Assembly: GCA_020026435.1 (NCBI GenBank)
Contig: JAHHQK010000030.1
Location: 1 to 29,521 of the forward strand
Direction of reading: 5' to 3'
Length of the DNA: 29,521 bases
Origin: Alistipes sp.
GTDB taxonomy: Bacteria; Bacteroidota; Bacteroidia; Bacteroidales; Rikenellaceae
In this document: positions 6,260 to 13,305 of the stretch, piece by piece
How the letters are laid out: the number at the start of each line of letters is the position of its first letter
How positions within the stretch are numbered: the first letter of the stretch is position 1
Made by a program: the position numbers and the translations under genes
The notes under the pieces: model-generated
What the model was told of the DNA's origin: nothing
The model's input: the letters and a program-made list of their open reading frames with translations, nothing else
Databases searched by the model: none

Positions 6260-7762
6260 TCAGTGGGTGGCCTGATACCAGGCTGTCTGACGGTTCGAGG
6301 TGGTGTAGTGGGCACAAGGCTCGCTGAACGTAAGCCCCGTGTAGTAGCCGATGGGGTGCCGTCCGTTGGAGTAGGCCGAGTAGAACGTGTCGGTGTGGAG
6401 CCGACAGTCCGACGGCAGGAAGGCCTCGAGAGCCTCGTGAAACTCCTTCTTCAGTCCCGGATCCGTGCAGCTCAGCTCCACGTGGTGTCCCAGATCGAAG
6501 AACACATGGGCCGACAGACCCTCGTAGTATTGCAGACGCCCCAGGTGGTAATCTCCGTCGAAGGTGGCGTTGATGCGTCGGCAGACCTTGGCCAGACGAT
6601 CCATCTCGGAGAGGACGCTCAGCGTGATGCAGCCCGAGGATTCGGCATTCAGAGGATCGCTGTCCCAGTCGTTCTGGTAGAAGTCCCAGTATTGGCGGCA
6701 GACCTCGCCCAAAGCCTCGCGCAGGGGGATCGAGGGGGTGTAGATCGGCTTCAGAATACGGTCGTAGGGGAATCCTGCGCCCATGATTTCCGAGGGGGAC
6801 GAAATCACATAGTCCACCGCACCGCGCAGGTCGTAGAGGGTCTCGGCATTGGACATGAAGCAGGCGTCGAAGAGCAGGAAGTCGAATTTGAAGTCCTGGC
6901 GGGTGATCGCATCCCTCAGATCCGCGATGTCGATCTTGTGGTGCGTGTCGCCCAGGGCACGTGTCACGGCCGCATCGGGCATCGGACGCCAGAAGTCCTC
7001 TTCCGCGATCTGTTCTCCGGGACGGAGCGACAGCGAACGCAGACCCTCGCGGGCGGGGATCCAGGCCTGGCCGTGCGATCCGATCATCAGTCCGTAGTGG
7101 CGGGCCGGGGCAATCCGGCCGACATCACCGAACACCTGGCCCAGGGATTGGGCCGACGAGGGATCAAATTCGGTGTATTGGCGTACGGTCTGTATGTCGC
7201 ATTTGCGGGTCTTGGGGTCGAGTTTCAGCTCCAGGAGCGTGGCCTCGCTGATCGAGGAGGGCTGGTAGCAGACCAGCAGACGACCCTCCTCACCCAGATC
7301 GCCCTGCTCGACGGCACGGGCGGCGTGGCTGATGTTGTTGTCGAAGAAGGGGCGCAGCAGACTGCGGCCGTTCATGTAGAGCAGAACGGTGCGTGAGGCG
7401 ATGCCCGCCTTTTGGTCTACGGCTACGGGGATCTGACGACCGCCCCGTTCGCTGCGGACGATCAGCGAGCCCAGGCGGAGACGGTGTGTCGTCTCGTTGT
7501 CCGCCGAGGCGGTGACCCTTACGATGGTTTTCCCGGCCGACCCCTCAAGGGGTGTGGCCTCGAAGCCCGAACCCTCGGGCGTGATGCTCCATCCGCAGTC
7601 GGATGTCAGGGTAAATTCCGTAGAACTGCCGGCCGTGTTGTCCAGCAGGATTTCCACGGTGTCGGTCTCCAGACGCACCCCCTCCTGAGGGTCCTTGTCG
7701 TCGGAGCAGGACACCGAGGCGAGGAGCAGGGGGGCGAGGAGCAGATTTTTCAGAAATTTCAT
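6260..7762 (-). CDS. Clostripain-like (C11) cysteine peptidase lipoprotein with an N-terminal BACON-like domain
   Basis: About 500 residues. The signal peptide ends in a lipobox (LLASVSC). Residues ~30-120 form a beta-sandwich segment with 'TLTSDCGWSITP', typical of BACON-like domains. The C11 domain follows: 'TVLLYMNGRSLL', then GLMIGSHGQAW with the catalytic His (~230) and FLLFDACFMSNAETLYDLR with the catalytic Cys (~301), then 'VISSPSEIMGAGFPY'. Both dyad residues are present, so it is probably active, on the cell surface or in the periplasm. An ATG 6 bp upstream (7768) is an equal alternative start. It is the last gene in the minus-strand run ligA-dapA-DUF4919, 124 bp after the previous stop, and ends near the shared terminator. 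Confidence 0.9.
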   Translation of the reverse strand: MKFLKNLLLAPLLLASVSCSDDKDPQEGVRLETDTVEILLDNTAGSSTEFTLTSDCGWSITPEGSGFEATPLEGSAGKTIVRVTASADNETTHRLRLGSLIVRSERGGRQIPVAVDQKAGIASRTVLLYMNGRSLLRPFFDNNISHAARAVEQGDLGEEGRLLVCYQPSSISEATLLELKLDPKTRKCDIQTVRQYTEFDPSSAQSLGQVFGDVGRIAPARHYGLMIGSHGQAWIPAREGLRSLSLRPGEQIAEEDFWRPMPDAAVTRALGDTHHKIDIADLRDAITRQDFKFDFLLFDACFMSNAETLYDLRGAVDYVISSPSEIMGAGFPYDRILKPIYTPSIPLREALGEVCRQYWDFYQNDWDSDPLNAESSGCITLSVLSEMDRLAKVCRRINATFDGDYHLGRLQYYEGLSAHVFFDLGHHVELSCTDPGLKKEFHEALEAFLPSDCRLHTDTFYSAYSNGRHPIGYYTGLTFSEPCAHYTTSNRQTAWYQATH

Positions 7763-7825
7763 GGTCATTCAAGTTATATGTCATCCCTCGTCGTGGAACA
7801 TATATCCTTCTGGTCGGGGCGTTGA

Positions 7826-7863
7826 GGCCGAGGCCGTGAGCGCCGCGAAGGCGAACAGGAGGG
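7826..7863. repeat. Direct repeat, downstream copy of a signal-peptide-coding segment
   Basis: These 38 bp match 8580-8617 at 37 positions. The upstream copy encodes the h-region of the DUF4919 signal peptide (LAFAALTASA). On the minus strand this copy would read FAFAALTASASTP, starting no closer than a GTG that overlaps the end of the DUF4919 gene and stopping after ~40 codons. It is probably a gene remnant or duplication scar, not a gene. Confidence 0.75.
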
Positions 7864-7892
7864 GGAATCCTTGGGCGGGGTGGACGTGTTTT

Positions 7893-8636
7893 TTATTTAT
7901 AGACACGCGGTTTGAGGTTGTTGAACTGCCACGTCCGCTCGCGTTTGAAGGTGTAGCCGTCGGGCTTGTTGCGGTAGATGCGGCTGTAATCGAAGTAGAA
8001 CCCCTTGCGCTTCTTGCCCGCTACGGTGTAGGGTGTCAGCAAGGGGACGAACTCCACCGTGCGGCTCACGATGCGGCTCTTGCCTGCGGGCAGCCCCTCG
8101 GCCGCCAGCACATCGAGGGCGTGGTCGAACATCAGGATGTGGCGCGGGGAGGATTGCGAGAATCCGTCGCCCGAGTCGAGTATGGCGCGGATCACGCCGT
8201 TCATGCGGTGGTAGTAGGCCTTTTCCTGCTCCTTGTCGCCCAGCGCGCCGTAGGCAAAGGCCATCAGATTGAGCACCTTGGGCGAGAAGGGGTCGTTCTC
8301 CAGGGCCTCCAGTCCGGCCGAGATGACCGCTTCGAGCGACGTCCGGTCGGGGGCATCCACATCGAGTCCGCCGACGAGTTCCAGCAGGCGGTCCAGGGCG
8401 GGATTCGTGGCCAGGGGCTTGTAGCTTTCCTGAAGGGCGTAGCCGTAGTAGAGGTAGTGGTAGTCCTCGTCGGTGAGGGTCATGTCCCCCGTATTGTAAC
8501 GCAGGATCAGCGAGGTGTAGTAGAAGGGTGACCGGCTGTCGAGCGTCTTGGAGAGTATGTCCTCCTCGTCAGGCGTCTTGGCCGAGGCCGTGAGCGCCGC
8601 GAAGGCGAGCAGGAGGGTTAACCATAGTTTTTTCAT
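7893..8636 (-). CDS. DUF4919 domain-containing secreted protein
   Basis: A 247-residue exported protein. Its signal peptide (MKKLWLTLLLAFAALTASA, cleavage likely after ASA) lacks a lipobox Cys, so it is probably periplasmic. The mature part matches DUF4919 as I recall it: 'SPFYYTSLILRYNTGDMTLTDEDYHYLYYGYALQESYKPL', then a TPR-like helical stretch ('NLMAFAYGALGDKEQEKAYYHRMNGVIRAIL'), and a C-terminal 'GFYFDYSRIYRNKPDGYTFKRERTWQFNNL'. Function unknown. It starts 28 bp after the dapA stop, so it is probably cotranscribed. A copy of its signal-peptide region lies 754 bp away, just past its stop. Confidence 0.85.
   Translation of the reverse strand: MKKLWLTLLLAFAALTASAKTPDEEDILSKTLDSRSPFYYTSLILRYNTGDMTLTDEDYHYLYYGYALQESYKPLATNPALDRLLELVGGLDVDAPDRTSLEAVISAGLEALENDPFSPKVLNLMAFAYGALGDKEQEKAYYHRMNGVIRAILDSGDGFSQSSPRHILMFDHALDVLAAEGLPAGKSRIVSRTVEFVPLLTPYTVAGKKRKGFYFDYSRIYRNKPDGYTFKRERTWQFNNLKPRVYK
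8580..8617. repeat. Direct repeat, upstream copy inside the DUF4919 signal peptide
   Basis: Partner of 7826-7863 (37 of 38 identical; the single difference is G here, A there). This copy lies within the functional signal-peptide codons. Confidence 0.75.
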
Positions 8637-8664
8637 ATCGTTGTTTTTAGCAGATAACGTGCTT

Positions 8665-9555
8665 TTAACGCAAATCGTATTTCGAGATCAGTTCGCGGAA
8701 CTTCTCCCTCAGTTGGGGAGATCCAGCGACGAGCGGCAGACGCATACGGTCGCCGATCTGCCCCATCACCGACAGTGCGCACTTCACACCCGTGGGGTTG
8801 CCCTCCTCGAAGAGGGCCTTTATGGCCTCGTCCAGCTCCGTGAAGGTCTCGGCGGCCTCCTCGAATCGGTTTTCCTTGGCCTGGTTCATGCATTTCATGA
8901 ATTTGCGGGGGAAGCAGTTGGCCGCCACCGAGATCACTCCGTCACCACCTCTCTGCATCAAATCCAATGCCATTCCGTCGTCGCCCGACAGGACGAGGAA
9001 TCCCTCGGGACGGTTGTCTATGATCTGCTGGATCTGGTCGATCTTGCCCGATGCCTCCTTGATGCCCAGGATGTTGTGGAAGTCGCGTGCGCATCTCAGC
9101 GTGGTTTCGGCCGTCATGTTTACTCCCGAACGTCCGGGGATATTGTAGAGGATGATCGGCAGGGGCGAATGCTCCGATACGGTGCGGAAATGCTGGTAGA
9201 GTCCCTCCTGGGAGGGTTTGTTGTAGTAGGGCGTGACGCTCAGGATGGCATCGGCCCCGCGCAGGTCGAATTCGCGCAGTTGGTCCAGCACCTCCGAGGT
9301 GGAGTTGCCGCCAACGCCCAGCACCAGAGGCACGCGTTGGGCGATGTGGTCGGTGATGAATACCGTGATGGCCGCACGCTCGGGCATATAGAGCGTGGGG
9401 GTCTCGGCCGTCGTACCGAGAGCGACGATGTAGTCCACGCCGCCTTCGATCACGTAATCGATCATGCGGGCCAATGCCTGATAGTCGACATATCCGTCGG
9501 GGGTGAAGGGGGTGATCAGGGCGACACCTACGCCTGCAAGTTTGTGCTGTATCAT
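8665..9555 (-). CDS. dapA: 4-hydroxy-tetrahydrodipicolinate synthase
   Basis: Condenses pyruvate with L-aspartate-4-semialdehyde, the first committed step to diaminopimelate and lysine. Its 296 residues are the usual length. TIM-barrel landmarks are all present: the GTTAET segment with Thr48/Thr49, the substrate loop VTPYYNKPSQEG (108-119), Tyr137 in YNIPGRSG with Arg142, and the Schiff-base Lys166 in GIKEASG. The ATG at 9555 starts the conserved 'LAGVGVALITPFTPDG'; the upstream extension to 9627 is unlike the family. It lies 123 bp after ligA and 28 bp before the DUF4919 gene. No lysine riboswitch is recognisable in that 123-bp gap. Confidence 0.96.
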   Translation of the reverse strand: MIQHKLAGVGVALITPFTPDGYVDYQALARMIDYVIEGGVDYIVALGTTAETPTLYMPERAAITVFITDHIAQRVPLVLGVGGNSTSEVLDQLREFDLRGADAILSVTPYYNKPSQEGLYQHFRTVSEHSPLPIILYNIPGRSGVNMTAETTLRCARDFHNILGIKEASGKIDQIQQIIDNRPEGFLVLSGDDGMALDLMQRGGDGVISVAANCFPRKFMKCMNQAKENRFEEAAETFTELDEAIKALFEEGNPTGVKCALSVMGQIGDRMRLPLVAGSPQLREKFRELISKYDLR

Positions 9556-9678
9556 ATTCTTTGTCCTTTTTATTGCGATGGGTACTAATTGTCTTGTGTT
9601 CGTGCATTGCGACGCTGTGTGGGGCAATGCCGTCGGTCGGTTGCTTGGCCCGTGTCGGTCGGGCTGTCTTGCACCGTG

Positions 9679-12066
9679 TTAGAAAAGCGAACCTTGTGTC
9701 GGCTCTGTCGCCGGAGTGTGACGCTCGGATTCCTTCGGGGGGGCCTCCGATTCCAAAGCCGAGAAAAGATCCGGCGCGGGAGTCTTTGGAGTGGCGGTCC
9801 CGGTGGGGGGTGTCGTGCGGTTTCCGATAGGGCTGCCTTGGGGAATGTCCGTTGAGGTCGGCTCTTTTGGAGCATCCTGCCCGGAGGCAGCCTGTTTGGA
9901 AGCCTTCGGGGTGTCCTGCCCGGGTGTTTCCTTGTCGGAGTCTTTTGCGGAATCCTGCCTGGAGACATTCTTGTCGGAGGTCTTCGGGGTATCCTGTCCG
10001 GAGTTGCTTGCGGAGCTCTCTTCCGAAGAGAACTTTTCGGCTGCCGGGGCATCGTTCAGATCTTCGCCCGCGTTACTGCCCGCTTCGATCATACGGATGA
10101 ACTCCTCCTCGGAGATGATCCGTATACCCAGTTTTTCGGCCTTCTTGAGCTTGGCGGGGCCCATGTTGTCGCCGGCCACCAGGTAATCCACATTACCCGA
10201 CACGGCGGCCAGGTTGCGTCCTCCGTGCGATTCGATCAGAGCCTTCAGTTCGTCGCGCGAGTGGAGGGAGAACTTGCCCGAGATGACGAAACTCTTGTCC
10301 CGGAGAGCCTCGGAGGCCTGTTCGCACTCCTCGGCCTCGAATTGCAGGCCGGCCCGGCGCAGGCGCTCGATGATGCGGCGGTTCTTTTCGTCGGCGAAGT
10401 ATTCGAGGATGGCGTCGGCGATTTTCTCGCCCACCTCGTCGGCCTTCACCAGCTCCTCGCGTGAGGCGTTCATCACGTTGTCCAGCGAGCGGAAGTGGCT
10501 CGCGAGGTATTTGGCCGTGGTCTCGCCCACAAAGCGGATGCCCAGACCGAACAACACACGGTGGAAGGGTACCTCGCGCGAGCGGGCGATCGAACGGATG
10601 ATATTCTCGGCCGACTTCTCGCCCAGACGGGGTAGGGAAGCCAGCTCCAGGGGTTTCAGATCGTAGAGATCCGAGATGTCGTGCAGCAGTCCGTTTTCGT
10701 AGAGCAGCTCGACGGTTTCCTCGCCCAGTCCGTCGATGTTCATGGCCTTGCGGCGGATGAAGTGGATCATGCGGCCGATGATCTGGGGGCGGCAACCGCT
10801 CTGGTTGGGGCAGTAGTGCTTGGCCTCGCCCTCGTAGCGCACCAATTCCGTGCCGCACTCGGGGCAGTGGGTGATGTATTGCAGGGGAAGACTGTCCGCA
10901 GGACGCTCCGAAAGCTCTACACCCGTGATCTTGGGGATGATCTCGCCGCCCTTCTCGACATAGACCATGTCGTTGAGACGGATGTCCAGCAGGGCGATTT
11001 GCTCGGCGTTGTGGAGCGTAGCGCGACGCACGGTCGTGCCGGCCAGCAACACCGGGTCGAGGTTGGCCACGGGGGTGACGGCTCCCGTGCGTCCCACCTG
11101 GAAGTCGATGCTGTTCAGACGGGTCAGCGCCTGTTCGGCCTTGAATTTATAGGCCACGGCCCATTTGGGCGCCTTGGCCGTGAAGCCTAGGTGGCGGCGC
11201 ATGGCGAAGTCGTCGACCTTGATCACCACGCCGTCCGTGGGGAATGCCAAGGCGTGACGCGCTTCGTCCCAGTGGTTGATATAGTCGTCGATCTGAGCCT
11301 TGTTGTGGCAGACGCGGAAGTGTTCCGAGACCTTGAATCCCCAACGGCGGGCCGATTCGAGCGATTGGCGGTGGGTCGTGAAGGGGAGGTTGTCGCCCGC
11401 CAGCTGGTAGAGCGTGCAGTCCAGACCGCGACGGGCCACAACAGCCGAGGATTGTTGCTTGAGGGTTCCTGCGGCGGCGTTGCGGGGGTTGGCCAGAAGG
11501 GGTTCTCCGGCGGCCTCGCGCTCGGCGTTCAGACGGTCGAACGAGGCGTAGGGCATGAAGATTTCTCCGCGGATCTCGAAATAGTCGGGCCAGTCGTTGC
11601 CCTGCAACTGGAGGGGGACGGTGCGTATGGTGCGTACGTTGGCCGTCACATCGTCGCCGCAGCTTCCGTCGCCGCGGGTCACGGCCCTCAGCAGCCGTCC
11701 GTGCTCGTAGGTGAGCGAGATGGCCGTGCCGTCGAACTTCAGTTCGCAGACGTATTCCGCCTCGCCCTCTTCGGTCTCGATGCGGTCGATGAAGTCGTGA
11801 AGCTCGTCCAGCGAGTAGGTGTTGCCCAAAGAGAGCATCGGGAAGCGGTGCTCCACGGCCTGGAATTCGGAGGTGATGTCGCTGCCCACCCTTACCGACG
11901 GGGAGTTGGGATCCTGGAATTCGGGGTGTTCCCGCTCCAGATCCTGCAGTTCGCGCATCAGGGCGTCGAACTCGAAGTCGGAGATCTCGGGGGAGTTGTC
12001 AACGTAATATTTGAAGTTGTGGTATTCTAATTGGCGGCGTAACTCTTCAATTCTTTGCTGTATCAT
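9679..12066 (-). CDS. ligA: NAD-dependent DNA ligase LigA with a long repetitive C-terminal tail
   Basis: Seals nicks in replication and repair using NAD+. Domains in order: Ia ('YHNFKYYVDNSPEISDFEFDALMREL'); adenylation domain with catalytic Lys110 in CELKFDG; OB fold ('VGRTGAVTPVANLDPV'); Zn finger with Cys401, Cys404, Cys419 and Cys425; HhH repeats ('GLGEETVELL', 'FVGETTAKYL'); and BRCT (~586-662, 'FVISGKFSLHSRDELKALIESHGG'). The ATG at 12066 fits the family start. Total length is 795 residues against a usual ~665-670. The excess is a Ser/Thr/Pro/Lys/Asp tail (~663-795) with a 13-residue tandem repeat, ending in QGSLF. First gene of the run leading to dapA. Confidence 0.97.
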   Translation of the reverse strand: MIQQRIEELRRQLEYHNFKYYVDNSPEISDFEFDALMRELQDLEREHPEFQDPNSPSVRVGSDITSEFQAVEHRFPMLSLGNTYSLDELHDFIDRIETEEGEAEYVCELKFDGTAISLTYEHGRLLRAVTRGDGSCGDDVTANVRTIRTVPLQLQGNDWPDYFEIRGEIFMPYASFDRLNAEREAAGEPLLANPRNAAAGTLKQQSSAVVARRGLDCTLYQLAGDNLPFTTHRQSLESARRWGFKVSEHFRVCHNKAQIDDYINHWDEARHALAFPTDGVVIKVDDFAMRRHLGFTAKAPKWAVAYKFKAEQALTRLNSIDFQVGRTGAVTPVANLDPVLLAGTTVRRATLHNAEQIALLDIRLNDMVYVEKGGEIIPKITGVELSERPADSLPLQYITHCPECGTELVRYEGEAKHYCPNQSGCRPQIIGRMIHFIRRKAMNIDGLGEETVELLYENGLLHDISDLYDLKPLELASLPRLGEKSAENIIRSIARSREVPFHRVLFGLGIRFVGETTAKYLASHFRSLDNVMNASREELVKADEVGEKIADAILEYFADEKNRRIIERLRRAGLQFEAEECEQASEALRDKSFVISGKFSLHSRDELKALIESHGGRNLAAVSGNVDYLVAGDNMGPAKLKKAEKLGIRIISEEEFIRMIEAGSNAGEDLNDAPAAEKFSSEESSASNSGQDTPKTSDKNVSRQDSAKDSDKETPGQDTPKASKQAASGQDAPKEPTSTDIPQGSPIGNRTTPPTGTATPKTPAPDLFSALESEAPPKESERHTPATEPTQGSLF
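9841..9999 (-). repeat. 39-bp tandem repeat within ligA (13-residue units)
   Basis: Units begin at residues 690, 703, 716 and 729 with GQDTPK, RQDSAK, GQDTPK and GQDAPK: a strict 13-residue period, four copies with the last degenerate. On the plus strand each unit carries a motif such as ATCCTGTCCGG or GTCCTGCCCGG. The unit ends diverge, so the array is old or under little constraint. Confidence 0.8.
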
Positions 12067-12090
12067 ACATATTATATACTCTAACCTGCG

Positions 12091-12098
12091 TAAAGATA
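12091..12098 (-). promoter_or_regulatory. Possible -7 box of ligA
   Basis: On the minus strand TATCTTTA has one mismatch to TAnnTTTG and lies 24 nt before the ATG at 12066. No -33 element is convincing. Confidence 0.35.
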
Positions 12099-12181
12099 CA
12101 CAAACTTGTCGGGAAACGGGGATAAAAGCAAAAAAAATGCAAAAAAAAATCATTGATGCTGGGCGATATGTAAATTTTGCT

Positions 12182-12189
12182 TATACTTG
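12182..12189 (+). promoter_or_regulatory. Possible -7 box of the acidic-protein gene
   Basis: TATACTTG has one mismatch to TAnnTTTG and lies 22 nt before the ATG at 12212, divergent from the ligA promoter. Confidence 0.35.
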
Positions 12190-12211
12190 CAGAAAATTTT
12201 CAAGTATTACC

Positions 12212-12529
12212 ATGACCAAACCAAACATTGCGAAGAAGCATATTGTAAAAAGTCTTCACAATCTGCCCCTCGAGATTCAGGAGGCTGTGAAAGAGAAATA
12301 TCCCCTGGGCTTTGCCGACGCCATGATGCGTATCAGCAAACCCAACGGCGATTTCTTCTATGCCGTGCCGTTCGACACGGAGGATGTCTCCTATATGGTG
12401 AAGATTGATGTGAAGATCGACGATCAGACTCAGGAGGAGGATGACAAGGATTATTACGATGACGAGATCAAAGGAGCCGATGAAATCCAGGATGACGGCT
12501 CGGAAGCGGACGACGAGGAGGAGGATTAG
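12212..12529 (+). CDS. Conserved small acidic protein of unknown function
   Basis: A 105-residue soluble protein. The N-terminal half is a compact conserved-looking domain ('IAKKHIVKSLHNLPLEIQEAVKEKYPLGFADAMMRISKPNGDFFYAVPFDTEDVSYMVKIDVKID') that I recall from many Bacteroidota genomes as a hypothetical protein. The C-terminal ~35 residues are almost only Asp and Glu, probably disordered. The start at 12212 follows a -7-like TATACTTG; the frame is open back to 12011 but that part reads through AT-rich promoter DNA. Its 3' end overlaps the next gene in another frame. No motif indicates a function. Confidence 0.8.
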   Translation: MTKPNIAKKHIVKSLHNLPLEIQEAVKEKYPLGFADAMMRISKPNGDFFYAVPFDTEDVSYMVKIDVKIDDQTQEEDDKDYYDDEIKGADEIQDDGSEADDEEED

Positions 12530-13145
12530 CCTGCTCGCCCGGCTCTGTGCGGCGCTCCCCCTGGCGATGACGGCGGCTTGTGGCCTTGCCGACGATCACG
12601 ATGAGGAAATCCGTCACGAGTACATCCGCTTTACGGATTCGGCCTTCGAGAAAGTATGCCTGTCGCAGTTCGATTTGAACCGTGACGGGCGTTTTTCTCG
12701 TTATGAGGCCCAGCGTGTGGTGGAGCTGGACTGTTCCGATGCGGGGATCCGCTCGTTGTGGGACATCTCGGAGTTCAAGAACCTGCGCAGGCTCGATTGC
12801 AGCGGCAATCTGCTGTCGGATCTCGATCTGACAGCCTGTCCCTATTTGGAGCGGGTCGACTGCCACAACAATGACCTTTGGTCGCTCAATGTCGACCGCC
12901 TGCGCTCGCTGGGGGAGATCAACTGCTCGGAGAATGCCCTGGAGCGGATCGATCTGACGAACAACGGTTCGCTGCGCCGGCTCGACTGCCGTGCCAACCG
13001 CCTGCGGACCCTCGATCTGACGGCGTGCAGCCGCCTTGAGGAGCTGGATGCCCGGACCAATCCCATGCTGGAGACCGTCTATCTGAGTGAAGGCCAGGAT
13101 GTGGCCTATCGGATCGATGGCGACACCCGGATCGTGCGCCAATGA
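12480..13145 (+). CDS. Leucine-rich-repeat lipoprotein with an EF-hand-like calcium loop
   Basis: 221 residues from the ATG at 12480; 12492 is an alternative. The n-region is very basic (RKRTTRRR), then a hydrophobic segment and lipobox TAAC with Cys34. Next comes an exact EF-hand/dockerin-type loop, DLNRDGRFSRYE, with ligand positions Asp65, Asn67, Asp69, Ser73 and Glu76. About five LRR units of ~20-21 residues follow (roughly 80-200), of the bacterial 'L..LDCS.N.L..LDLT.C' type. It is probably surface- or periplasm-anchored and mediates binding; no ligand can be inferred. It overlaps the upstream acidic gene by 50 bp (38 with the later start). A terminator follows at 13158-13196. Confidence 0.82.
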   Translation: MKSRMTARKRTTRRRISLLARLCAALPLAMTAACGLADDHDEEIRHEYIRFTDSAFEKVCLSQFDLNRDGRFSRYEAQRVVELDCSDAGIRSLWDISEFKNLRRLDCSGNLLSDLDLTACPYLERVDCHNNDLWSLNVDRLRSLGEINCSENALERIDLTNNGSLRRLDCRANRLRTLDLTACSRLEELDARTNPMLETVYLSEGQDVAYRIDGDTRIVRQ

Positions 13146-13157
13146 AACGACTGAAAA

Positions 13158-13196
13158 TGCGACGCGGAGATCCTCTTCGTGTCGCAAATTTTTTAT
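13158..13196 (+). terminator. Terminator of the acidic protein / LRR lipoprotein unit
   Basis: A 13-bp stem including G-U pairs, from TGCGAC (13158-13163) inward, pairs with the arm ending GTCGCA (13181-13186). The tract AAATTTTTTAT follows. Confidence 0.8.
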
Positions 13197-13223
13197 AAAA
13201 TGTTGAAAACTCCCGGTGAAGGG

Positions 13224-13255
13224 TTGCTGATTTAGAATAAAAATTAGTATCTTTG
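13224..13255 (+). promoter_or_regulatory. Promoter of purA
   Basis: TTG (13224-13226), 21 nt, then TATCTTTG (13248-13255). The leader to the ATG at 13306 is about 45 nt and A-rich. No purine riboswitch fold was recognised in so short a leader. Confidence 0.7.
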
Positions 13256-13305
13256 GGAGCAAAAATGTCTTTTGCACAACAGTAAAAAGCAAAAACCAAG
13301 ATACA

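Noticed and set aside
6263..7396. An open frame of 377 codons on the plus strand, antisense to the C11 peptidase
   Set aside because: The minus-strand peptidase has both catalytic residues, a lipobox and correct length. The plus-strand product resembles nothing and has no promoter box.
7769..7895. Mini-frame on the minus strand (about 40 codons from a GTG) with a signal-peptide-like sequence
   Set aside because: Its only recognisable part is the duplicated DUF4919 signal-peptide segment; it stops soon after and has no ATG. Listed as a repeat/remnant instead of a gene.
9556..9678. Possible lysine riboswitch in the ligA-dapA gap
   Set aside because: At 123 bp the gap is too short for the usual L-box fold, and I see no matching stems.
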